Shown here piece by piece: positions 59,001 through 64,000 of a DNA stretch of 64,000 nucleotides; positions within the stretch are counted from its first letter, which is position 1, and each line of letters opens with the position of its first letter. The stretch is from the NCBI RefSeq assembly GCF_901933205.1, contig NC_044590.1:5781501-5845500 (forward strand), read 5' to 3'. The DNA is from Camarhynchus parvulus (taxonomy: Eukaryota > Chordata > Aves > Passeriformes > Thraupidae). A model generated the notes under the pieces. The model saw nothing but the letters and a program-made list of their open reading frames with translations. It was not told where the DNA came from and searched no databases. The translations under genes were made by a program, and so were the position numbers.

Positions 59001-62000
59001 AACAAGGAGGGGATGGCTTCAAACTGACAAAGAGCAGGTTTGGATTAGATGTCAGGAAGAAATTCTTCCCTGTGATGGTGGTGAGGCTCTGGCACAGGGT
59101 GCCCAGAGAAGCTGTGGCTGCCCCTGGATCCCTGGAAGTGTCCAAGGCCAGGCTGGACAGGGCTTGGAGCAACCTGGGATAGTAGAAGGTGTCCCTGCCC
59201 ACGGAAGGGGTGGAACAGAATGAGCTTTAAGGTCCCTTCCAACCCAAACCATTCTCTAAGATTTAGAAAAGTTGGTTTCTGGAAGGGGAAGGGAAAGAGC
59301 AGTGCATAGGTTGAAGATCCTGCATGCAAGGGCTGCTCAGGCTCAGCATTGAAAGGCTCAAGTTTCAGAAACTGATTTTTTAATGGATTTCCATAGATCC
59401 CTTCCACAGTTTTACACACAGTTCTACAGGAATTATGGTATATAAAAAGTAAAGCATCAGTTGGAACAACAGAGGTCACAGCACCTTGTAAGTCTTTGTG
59501 GTTTAATCCTGCCTTTTGTGGTCCCGTGGCCATCAGAGTCACAGGTTTGGGTGCCTTTTCTTCACCATGAGGAATGGCATTGAAACTCTTACAGGCTTAG
59601 GAACATCAGGTCTTTTGGGGCAAGTAAGTCACCTCATTTAAATGTCTTACACATTTTACAAAAGTTAGGCTGCTGCTGAGGTAGGAAATGGCATTGATGC
59701 AAGAAAAGCAAGGCTATGCTGCAGCCTCAGTACAACGATCTCTTAGATTCTATTATCCTGATGAATGAGTAAACCCCTTGTGAGACAGCCCATCCTGTCA
59801 AGTGTCCTTGATTTTCAGGGACATTTCTCATTTTGTGCCAAACATTCCCTTTGTCCCAGCTCCATCTGGCACCCATGGCCTGGGATTTACGTGGCAGCAG
59901 ATGATTGAAAATAGCATTCATGAGCTGTTTTCTAAAACACCCCTTTACCTGAGCCTTCAAACAGAGTGCTCACAGCCCTGGTGCCTCATGTTCCAACTTC
60001 ACATCCCCATCTCTTCTCTGGTCTTACTTTTTATCCTGTGGCATCTCAAAGGATTCATCAGGAGGATTTCTGAAAGACAAACTGCAAAAATTTTCAAAAC
60101 ACTCTGTGTTTTCTGAAAGAAATCAAAAGCCAGACTCTCAAGTTGAGATACATTTTTTTGCTGTGTGTATTTTTAATTGCAGGTACAAAATTTGAAACTG
60201 CGTGTATCTTCATTTTACCACACTACTAAGGCACTGTTAAAAGAAAAAGAAATGTTTTGATGTCTGTTTTTTTAAAAAAACTTGCCAAAATGATGCTCTC
60301 TTGTATTGCATATCATCAGGTGCCAGCTGAGTTAGTCAAAAGAAAGTGATCACGGAGATGTTTGATGATGAAAGACACTATTTTTATTTTGGTGATAGGC
60401 AAGCCAGGAAACAACTTTTATGTCTGCATAAAAATCAGTTCTCTCCTCCTCCTATATATATAAGCAAGGTTAAAGTCCAAGCTCTGAATGGAGCTGCAGG
60501 ATATTCTAAGTTTTGCTATGTTTTTCCTTTGCTCTATCTGAAGGAACTGTGTTCATTTTGCTTCCATAATCCCCTGCTGGTTTTTTTCCCTCTAATAGTT
60601 TTTCCCTTTTGTTCTGTTCTCACAGCCTGCCCCACCATCACCTCCAGAGAAGGTTCCATAAGAGGTACAGTAGCAGATCCAAGCCCTGGTGCTGCTGGGC
60701 TGTGACTGAAAACACTGCCTGGGCTTGATCTGGGGACAAATGCAAGAGCTGAGTGTGGGGAAATGTCCCAAAGAAAAGGGGAGAAGTGTGAGAACCAAAA
60801 CTGGAACATGTCTTTTATCAGACAGAAGAATATTTTGCAGCGCCTGAGTTGTTAGTGCTTAACACCAGGATTTTCACCAGCCTTAAGGAGGTGAAGCTTC
60901 AAACAGCCCTTGAATTCCGGGAGGATTTGAACTCCTATCTCACAAAGGCTCCTCAGCCTATCAAACTCCAAACCTCTCAGCAGTCCCTGGGATGCCCTGT
61001 GCATCCTCCAGAGCCAGAGGAGCTCTCTGCACTCAGGCTGCGTGGATTTTGGGGGCAGAATTTCTCCTTTCTCCTGCCTGAGCCATGAGAGCTGTTCATG
61101 CTGTTGGGTTTGGTGTAAGTGTTGCTTCCTGAGAAAGGAGTGAATTCTGCTTCGAGAGGGGCATCACCTCCTTCCCAGAGAGTTACAGGTGAGCTGGCTG
61201 CAGTTCTCAGGTCTGGTTACTCCGTGGTTGAGTCTCTTCACCTTGCCCAAGGCCAGGTTGGATGAGGCCCTGAGCAAGCTGATCTTGCAGGTGACATCCC
61301 TGCCCATGGAGCTGGATGATCTTTAAGGTCCCTTCCAACTGAAGCTGTTCTATGACTCTGTGATAATAATGGGATTATATTTCAATAAGTTTTTAATTGT
61401 GACTCAAGCCTTCTCTTCCTGTGCGTTTTAAAGGGACTCTCAGTGTTAGAAGCTCCATACCAGAGATAAATGGCCCTCAAGTAGGTCATTTATTTTGGCA
61501 AACTCCCTTGTACTGCTGGGATATGAAAAAATAATGAAATAAAAGCACCCTGGGCCAACCCCCAGGCGAAACAAAAACTCAAGCCAAGAAACTGCAGAAG
61601 ATTGTGAATGGTGAAGGGGTGAGGGAATCCAGACTGAAAGCACCACACTGAAATGAAGCCCTTCCATTTGCTCAAGAAGGAGCCATCTCCTTCATCCCAG
61701 TCTGCTGCAAACTCTGATAAACTCAAACAGAACCCAAATGGTGAGATCTTGTCTGATTGAACAGAAAACTGAAATGAAAATGACTTGGAGCTTTAATGAT
61801 GAGCTGGGGGAGAGAAATTAAGCTGCATGAGCCAGAGAAGATGTCACAGGTGTCAGAGGAGAATCTCTGTAGCCCACACAAGGCAGGTCAGCTGTGGGTG
61901 TCTCCTGAAAATAGAGAGAAATGGAAAAGTTTGTATCTTAAAGTTTTTTTCCTATTTTTTTTCTGTCTCTTACACATAAGGCATTTCAGAGTAGAAATCA

Positions 62001-64000
62001 TTTTCTCTCCCTGCTAGCAATTACTGGACTGATTCCATGCCTTTTGAAGATAATACTTTGTGTGTAGTTGAAAGGAAGAAATCATTGGAGTAACATCTTT
62101 CTCATCGGGGTTTTTTCATCCTGAAGATTTGAAAACACAGTTGTGAAAGCCTCCATCTTTTGCCCACTCTCCTTCAAGAGGAAGAGATTACAAGAAATGT
62201 GCACAAAGCCTTCTTTTCCTTGGCTGCCATTTGAGGGGTACACTCGAGCTGGTGTTGTGTTGTGCAGGGAATTTTCTCCTGCTGCCTTCTCTGTGCTAAT
62301 TCAACCTGCTCTTCAAACACACTTCTTTTGCACTGCTGCCTAACCGCTGATTTCTCTGTTTCCCTTTGTTCCAGGATTTGATATGATGGAAGTTTTTGGC
62401 TTGGTAGAGAAGGAATATTCCTCCATTAAGGGCGTGGCCATGGAGCCCTTTGTGTTCAGCGGCTCCCGCACCTTCACCCTGTTCAGGGACATTCAGCTCA
62501 CCCAGAGGACCAGGTGGGAGCAGAGCCCTGGCTCTTGCCATCCTCATCCTCAGCCTCATGCCGTGTGCACAGCAAAGGAAGGTCATTTTGGGGAGGGATG
62601 GTGCAGCCCTGCTGGCAACTTCCAAATGAAATGATAAATACGATGAGCTAAAACAGACCATTGGCAGGTTGAAAAAAATAGCCAGAGGGTTTTTACTTAA
62701 TATATTAATAAATAAACCCCTGACTTTCCTCAAGATGAGTTGTCATGTAGAAATTAAGGGGACACAATAGTATTTATCATACATTTGTACAGCCAAATGC
62801 TTTCACAGTGCTGTTTTTTGGTTTCTACAAAATCACTTTTTTCCAGCTTTTTATTTGCTGTGATGGACATGAGGATCATGTCACGTATGGACACTGCACC
62901 AGTCTTTAGGCATTCTGTCCACAGCCACCTACATTTCAGGGATGGCAGTTTGAGGTCACATTTTCATCTTCAATCCCTTCTCCCAAATATCTCTGGTTTG
63001 GAGAGAGATCTTTGCTTTAGAAAATATCACTCTGTAGCTGCTCACAGCAGCCTGGGCTGCACTGATGAGAGGGAATAACCATTAGCTCTGGCTTGTGGCT
63101 TGACCTCATTCCGTTGCATATGAAGCTTCTCCACAGGGTCCCAAGCAAGCCAGGCAGCTCCTGTGACCTCATTCCTTTTTTATGATTATGAATCAGGAGT
63201 GATCTGACTCCTGACATTCATTGCTACTTTGTTTAAAGCCTAATTACTGAGCCACTGACTCCGCTTAATCTTAGTTAAAGAGGCAAAGCTTCTTAGAGTA
63301 AACAGAATGGGGGAGATTCAGAGAACCCTTTGGTCTAAATACTCAGGAAATGATGGGCAAATCCTTTTGTTCAGCTCTTATAGATGCCTTTCCAAGGACA
63401 CTACCCCTTCAGAAACTGAGAGAGAGAGAAAAAACTTGTATTATTTGTGAATCAGTCCTGAAAAGATGCCTGATGGGCTGTGTTTATGCCGTGCCAATGT
63501 GTCCTGTTTCAGATTACGGGCGTGTTTCAGGCAAAACCAATTTGACCTTCCCGTATTGCCTTGTATCCTCCCACTGCTACTGAGCCTAAATCCTGCAGCT
63601 GGGATGTGGGGACACAGAGGGACTTTGCTGTGGGCTCAGTGCTTATCCCTGAAGGGCATTTAAAGTGATTTAGGATAATAGAATCATTTAGGCTGGGAGA
63701 ATCACCGAGTCCAACCATTACCCTAATGCTGCCAGGTCTGCCACTAAACCATGTCCCTAAGCCAAGAGGTTTGTGCCAGGGTTTAAAGATTTGCCCCATG
63801 ATATATGGCAACCATTCCTCCTCCTCCTTGAAGAGAAGACCTAAGGGAGTGCTTTGGAACCTGGCAGGGATGTTTTTTAATCCTCCGCTTAGCTCTCATC
63901 TCAAAAGCATTGGGGCTGCACTGGCTGTGGCAGCTCTGGCAGTGATGGATTGACACCAGCAGCTCCAGTGAGCAGCTCCAGCTGAGCATCCCCCAGACAC
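31979..64000 (+). CDS. COL20A1: Collagen alpha-1(XX) chain, 5' part (N-terminal non-collagenous region), continues beyond the window
   Basis: The coding join in the window is 31979-32051, 34278-34388, 35962-36105, 36324-36473, 37369-37569, (38568-38597), 38783-38938, 39922-40041, 40213-40377, 42660-42824, 44005-44177, 44762-44891, 45766-45911, 47470-47593, 48511-48650, 49248-49377, 49904-50046, 51101-51233, 56149-56291, 56859-56988, 57659-57715, 60626-60664, 62375-62513. All junctions keep frame. Without the bracketed microexon this is 2912 nt, about 970 residues: signal peptide 1-23, FN3-1 26-110, disordered linker 110-235, vWFA 239-429, FN3-2 to FN3-6 about 440-892, spacer, then TSPN from 925. 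FACIT collagens of this type decorate collagen fibrils in connective tissue and epithelium. COL20A1 rather than COL14A1 is indicated by [51 protein letters not shown] and the single vWFA domain preceded by one FN3. The collagen triple-helix exons lie downstream. Confidence 0.9.
34278..34388 (+). CDS. COL20A1: COL20A1 FN3-1, first half
   Basis: It encodes [20 protein letters not shown] and [16 protein letters not shown], with the FN3 core Trp and Tyr. NIS is a possible N-glycosylation site. This segment most clearly matches COL20A1. Acceptor CTCTCCCCAG|GGTC; donor GCAG|GTACGT. Confidence 0.92.
35962..36105 (+). CDS. COL20A1: COL20A1 FN3-1, second half
   Basis: It encodes [40 protein letters not shown] and LFAKRKFV. 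It carries the FN3 L-x-P-x-x-x-Y signature and a possible N-glycosylation site (NGS). Donor GTGA|GTAAGT. Confidence 0.93.
36324..36473 (+). CDS. COL20A1: COL20A1 linker exon (after FN3-1)
   Basis: It begins [13 protein letters not shown], matching the IEDLK segment after FN3-1 in human COL20A1, then becomes low-complexity (Ala, Ser, Thr, Pro). NAS is a possible N-glycosylation site. Phase 1 at both ends. Acceptor GTTCTTACAG|TAGAG; donor TCAG|GTGGGT. Confidence 0.8.
37369..37569 (+). CDS. COL20A1: COL20A1 linker exon, Lys/Glu/Ser/Thr/Pro-rich
   Basis: It encodes 67 mostly charged or Ser/Thr/Pro residues (for example [40 protein letters not shown]), predicted to be disordered and possibly O-glycosylated. 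Both ends are phase 1, so it can be skipped without shifting frame. Acceptor TTTGGAGCACAG|CAAAG; donor CGAG|GTGAGA. No direct counterpart of this length is recalled in human COL20A1. Confidence 0.72.
38568..38597 (+). CDS. COL20A1: Probable 30-nt COL20A1 microexon before vWFA
   Basis: A clean acceptor (ACCCCTTCTTTGCAG) is followed by 30 nt, phase 1 in and out, encoding [10 protein letters not shown], then donor CGAG|GTGCTG. The peptide aligns by eye with EPQVAFTPSQ, which in human COL20A1 precedes the vWFA segment. The donor is weaker than its neighbours, so it may be alternative. Confidence 0.5.
38783..38938 (+). CDS. COL20A1: COL20A1 vWFA exon 1 (MIDAS DxSxS)
   Basis: It encodes [12 protein letters not shown], then [13 protein letters not shown] with the metal-ion motif DGSWS (Asp245, Ser247, Ser249), and [20 protein letters not shown]. 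Acceptor TTCCCCTGCAG|GCTC; donor GTAG|GTAGGA. Confidence 0.94.
39494..39765 (-). mobile_element. CR1 LINE 3' fragment, antisense
   Basis: Reads as the reverse complement of a CR1 tail: AATCACAGAATTGTGGAGTA, AGTCCAAGTCCTGGCCCTGC and CCAATATCCAGCCTAAACCT. It is in the COL20A1 intron between the first two vWFA exons and ends about 150 bp before the next exon. Confidence 0.93.
39922..40041 (+). CDS. COL20A1: COL20A1 vWFA exon 2
   Basis: It encodes [20 protein letters not shown], then [10 protein letters not shown], which contains the MIDAS threonine. Acceptor CTTCCCCAG|GGCTG; donor ACAG|GTAACT. Confidence 0.94.
40213..40377 (+). CDS. COL20A1: COL20A1 vWFA exon 3
   Basis: It encodes [29 protein letters not shown] with the MIDAS aspartate in LTDG, and LGIEIFAIG. 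Acceptor CCTCCCCAG|GTCTG; donor ATTG|GTAAGA. Confidence 0.95.
41538..41923 (+). mobile_element. Solo LTR of an avian endogenous retrovirus
   Basis: It begins TGTCACAGACATATTTTATG. It contains ATTGGTCTCATGTGGTTGTT, CTTCTGATGAAATCCTTTCT, an AATAAA poly(A) signal, and the 3' part CATGGAGTCAAGATTCTCAT, ending near TTTGCAAATTCA. This resembles LTRs common in songbird genomes (from memory). No internal retroviral genes flank it. No clear target-site duplication remains. It splits the upstream copy of the COL20A1 exon 9 acceptor region. Confidence 0.75.
41925..42014 (+). pseudogene. Duplicated, decayed 5' half of COL20A1 exon 9
   Basis: These 90 bp match 42646-42735 without gaps: TTCTCTGGC, the acceptor, then the reading frame [20 protein letters not shown] and TVHNVL. 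All differences I see are transitions, several at CpGs. The copy lacks the second half of the exon and its donor. Read on in frame it runs into mitochondrial-derived sequence and stops near 42085. Confidence 0.9.
42031..42641 (-). pseudogene. Nuclear copy of mitochondrial 12S rRNA (NUMT)
   Basis: The minus strand carries hallmark 12S rRNA sequence: AAACTGGGATTAGATACCCC (the universal 12S primer site), CCAGCCACTGCGGTCGTACA, GTAAAGAGTGG, and GAAGGCGGATTTAGC-like sequence near the plus-strand left end. The fragment covers roughly the middle two thirds of the gene, antisense to COL20A1. A 16-nt piece (42015-42030) at the left junction is not clearly mitochondrial and may be filler DNA. It is non-functional as rRNA. 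Confidence 0.93.
42660..42824 (+). CDS. COL20A1: COL20A1 vWFA exon 4 (end of vWFA; exon 9)
   Basis: It encodes [40 protein letters not shown] and [15 protein letters not shown], closely following human [11 protein letters not shown]. The acceptor TTCTCTGGCGGCAG|GGGTG lies directly downstream of a mitochondrial insertion. Donor ACAG|GTGAAG. This is the complete copy; a half copy lies 721 bp upstream. Confidence 0.94.
44005..44177 (+). CDS. COL20A1: COL20A1 FN3-2, first half
   Basis: It encodes a short spacer, then [20 protein letters not shown] and [17 protein letters not shown]. Phase 1 in, phase 0 out, the usual FN3 exon pattern in this gene. Acceptor AATTCCTAG|GCAGC; donor GAG|GTGAGA. Confidence 0.93.
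44762..44891 (+). CDS. COL20A1: COL20A1 FN3-2, second half
   Basis: It encodes [34 protein letters not shown] and [12 protein letters not shown] is a possible N-glycosylation site. Acceptor TGCTCGCAG|GTGGT; donor ACCT|GTGAGT. Confidence 0.94.
45013..45331 (+). mobile_element. Probable solo LTR, AT-rich
   Basis: An AT-rich 0.3-kb block starts TGTGAAAAATGACATAATTG. It has a TATA-like stretch (ATAAAATATAAAAACTC), then TCTTAATAAAGCACCTACAT as poly(A) signal, and ends near GAATGCTAACA. This layout fits an avian retroviral LTR in sense orientation. Boundaries are approximate and no target-site duplication was found. Confidence 0.5.
45766..45911 (+). CDS. COL20A1: COL20A1 FN3-3, first half
   Basis: It encodes [40 protein letters not shown] and [16 protein letters not shown] is a COL20A1 hallmark. 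Acceptor TTCCCTTTAG|TGCC; donor GAG|GTAGAG. Confidence 0.94.
46980..47336 (+). mobile_element. CR1 LINE 3' fragment (decayed)
   Basis: Sense CR1-like sequence: GGAGAATGAGGGGAGACATC, GGGTTCCTTACCCAGGGGGTG-like text and a tail ending GATATTCTGTGATACTATGATTC. It lies in the intron within FN3-3. Confidence 0.85.
47470..47593 (+). CDS. COL20A1: COL20A1 FN3-3, second half
   Basis: It encodes [40 protein letters not shown] and T. PEVLLDGL matches human COL20A1. Acceptor CTGTTGGCAG|GTGAA; donor ACCT|GTAAGT. Confidence 0.94.
47921..48368 (+). mobile_element. Solo LTR of an avian endogenous retrovirus
   Basis: It begins TGATGTCTCAGGGTTTAGCT. It contains a TATA-like AACTTATAAAAGTGAGAGAC, GGTCGTGCATTTTGTGACC, then TTTTAATAAATCCCTACTTT as poly(A) signal, and ends CCTTCACCAGGCATCA. 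TG...CA ends and promoter/poly(A) order fit an LTR in sense orientation. No retroviral genes are attached. Confidence 0.72.
48511..48650 (+). CDS. COL20A1: COL20A1 FN3-4, first half
   Basis: It encodes [40 protein letters not shown] and RGGNAGQ. G+C is high in the second part. Acceptor TTTTTGCAG|TGGCC; donor CAG|GTGAGT. Confidence 0.94.
48822..49213 (-). mobile_element. CR1 LINE 3' fragment, antisense
   Basis: Reverse-complement CR1 phrases: AGTCACAGGATGGTTTGGGC, TTCCAGGGATGGGGCATCCA and TTCTTCAGGCTGAACAAGCC. It ends only about 35 bp before the next COL20A1 exon, so it may contribute to that intron's 3' end. Confidence 0.93.
49248..49377 (+). CDS. COL20A1: COL20A1 FN3-4, second half
   Basis: It encodes [34 protein letters not shown] and [12 protein letters not shown] is a possible N-glycosylation site. 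Acceptor CCCACTGCAG|GTGGA; donor ACCT|GTAAGT. Confidence 0.94.
49904..50046 (+). CDS. COL20A1: COL20A1 FN3-5, first half
   Basis: It encodes [40 protein letters not shown] and ASGEKPQE. Acceptor TGCTCCCCTCAG|TGAAG; donor GAG|GTATGA. Confidence 0.94.
50268..50480 (+). mobile_element. Older CR1 LINE internal fragment
   Basis: AAGGATGAAATTTAATAGGGACAAG-like text followed by TTAGGCAGGAATAATTAACC and GCAGAGGATCACCAGT resembles the CR1 region upstream of its 3' end. It is diverged and has no tail. Sense orientation, intron within FN3-5. Confidence 0.6.
51101..51233 (+). CDS. COL20A1: COL20A1 FN3-5, second half
   Basis: It encodes [40 protein letters not shown] and [14 protein letters not shown] is a strong COL20A1 match. 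Acceptor CCTCGTGCAG|CTCTC; donor ACCA|GTAAGT. Confidence 0.95.
51234..56148 (+). other. Large COL20A1 intron (4.9 kb), no element recognised
   Basis: This is the longest intron between FN3 exons. It contains a short (CTG)n run near 52205 and an AT-rich stretch around 53600-53930. Open frames of up to about 200 codons on either strand show no domain-like content. No exon or clear transposable element was found. Confidence 0.6.
56149..56291 (+). CDS. COL20A1: COL20A1 FN3-6, first half
   Basis: It encodes [40 protein letters not shown] and DAAAQQT. SRSPPxNL is shared with human COL20A1. Acceptor CCTGTCACAG|ATTCC; donor ACT|GTGAGT. Confidence 0.94.
56859..56988 (+). CDS. COL20A1: COL20A1 FN3-6, second half
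   Basis: It encodes [40 protein letters not shown] and GRT. Acceptor CCCATTGTAG|ATCAT; donor ACAG|GTACGG. Confidence 0.94.
57236..57645 (+). mobile_element. CR1 LINE 3' end with internal duplication
   Basis: It contains TAGGAAACATTTCTTCACTG and GGAAGTGGTGGAATCACCCT, and ends TTCCAACTTTCTGATTCTATGATTG-like. A block starting TTGGAAAATGCTCCCCA occurs twice, so part of the element is tandemly duplicated. The tail ends 13 bp before the acceptor of the next COL20A1 exon. Confidence 0.9.
57659..57715 (+). CDS. COL20A1: COL20A1 57-nt spacer exon, not recalled in human
   Basis: It encodes [18 protein letters not shown], with phase 1 at both ends so that it can be included or skipped in frame. The acceptor TTGCTTTCTCTTCCAG lies immediately after a CR1 tail. 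Donor GAGG|GTAAAT is moderate. Human COL20A1 runs directly from the last FN3 into ACPALRPDG, so this exon is either bird-specific, alternative or spurious. Confidence 0.5.
57716..60625 (+). other. COL20A1 intron before the last spacer exon (2.9 kb)
   Basis: It is AT-rich from about 57900 to 58640 and contains one CR1 (58965-59257). A frame starting after TTTGTCCCAG at 59860 is open and phase-compatible but has no donor or homology. Nothing else was recognised. Confidence 0.55.
58965..59257 (+). mobile_element. CR1 LINE 3' fragment
   Basis: A sense CR1 with AGATGTCAGGAAGAAATTCT, CTGGAAGTGTCCAAGGCCAG and CCTTCCAACCCAAACCATTC near its end. Confidence 0.94.
60626..60664 (+). CDS. COL20A1: COL20A1 39-nt spacer exon before TSPN
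   Basis: It encodes [13 protein letters not shown], aligned with human ACPALRPDGSLP. Phase 1 at both ends. Acceptor TGTTCTCACAG|CCTGC; donor AGAG|GTACAG. Confidence 0.85.
61228..61366 (+). mobile_element. CR1 LINE 3' end (short)
   Basis: CCAAGGCCAGGTTGGATGAG, GGTCCCTTCCAACTGAAGC and a tail TTCTATGACTCTGTGAT identify a sense CR1 tail. Confidence 0.9.
62375..62513 (+). CDS. COL20A1: COL20A1 TSPN (laminin-G-like) domain, first exon
   Basis: It encodes [40 protein letters not shown] and QLTQRT, the start of the thrombospondin N-terminal-like domain of FACIT collagens. Acceptor CCCTTTGTTCCAG|GATTT; donor CCAG|GTGGGA. The next TSPN exon is not in the window. Confidence 0.94.
62514..64000 (+). other. 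COL20A1 intron, runs off the window
   Basis: The next expected TSPN coding segment was not found. Apart from an antisense CR1 at 63672-63785 the sequence shows no recognisable element. Confidence 0.6.
63672..63785 (-). mobile_element. CR1 LINE 3' end, antisense
   Basis: AATAGAATCATTTAGGCTGG, CACCGAGTCCAACCATTACC and CTGCCACTAAACCATGTCCC are the reverse complement of a CR1 tail. Confidence 0.93.

Noticed and set aside
59860..60116. Phase-compatible open segment after TTTGTCCCAG in a COL20A1 intron ([15 protein letters not shown])
   Set aside because: It has an acceptor but no matching donor, and the peptide resembles no collagen segment; it ends in a hydrophobic intronic run.
31979..62513. 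Calling the collagen gene COL14A1 because of the DEPTOR neighbour
   Set aside because: The FN3-1, vWFA and FN3 sequences follow COL20A1 rather than COL14A1, and only one vWFA domain precedes TSPN, whereas COL14A1 has two.

Overview
The window is nuclear DNA from a bird, most likely a passerine. Evidence: many truncated CR1 LINE 3' ends that finish in ATTCTATGA-like tails, solo LTRs that resemble songbird endogenous retroviral LTRs, compact introns, and two vertebrate genes in tandem on the + strand. All exon calls were made by eye from reading-frame continuity, GT/AG sites and family sequences recalled from memory; no search was run.

Layout. 1-6500 is intergenic sequence in which I see no gene. 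6510-6830 is an AT-rich minisatellite, followed by GC-rich sequence and a CpG-rich promoter/first exon at about 7850-8480. From 8350 to 25198 lies a complete nine-exon gene for a 398-residue DEP-DEP-linker-PDZ protein of the DEPTOR family, with a poly(A) signal at 25311. A second CpG-rich segment (about 27500-28057) probably holds the promoter and non-coding first exon of the next gene. From 31979 to the window edge is the 5' part of COL20A1 (collagen alpha-1(XX), a FACIT collagen): signal peptide, FN3, a disordered linker, a vWFA domain, five more FN3 domains and the start of the TSPN/laminin-G-like domain. The collagenous part lies beyond 64000.

Main interpretation. Canonical DEPTOR sits directly upstream of COL14A1, in the same orientation, on human 8q24. 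Here a DEPTOR homologue clearly diverged from DEPTOR sits directly upstream of COL20A1, in the same orientation. The region is therefore best read as the 20q13.3-type partner of the 8q24 paralogon, and the gene as a second, ancient DEPTOR paralogue (DEPTOR-like) that to my knowledge has no human counterpart beside COL20A1. It keeps both DEP domains and a very similar PDZ domain (the mTOR-binding part), but has lost the core of the beta-TrCP phosphodegron and most priming serines of DEPTOR. That predicts an mTOR inhibitor with different turnover control.

The second highlight is in COL20A1 intron 8. A roughly 610-bp nuclear copy of mitochondrial 12S rRNA lies between two copies of about 96 bp covering the 3' splice site and first half of exon 9. 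The upstream half-exon copy was later split from its flank by a solo LTR. The working exon 9 now appears to take its branch point from mitochondrial DNA. The two genes are not functionally linked in any obvious way; they are neighbours by ancient block duplication.
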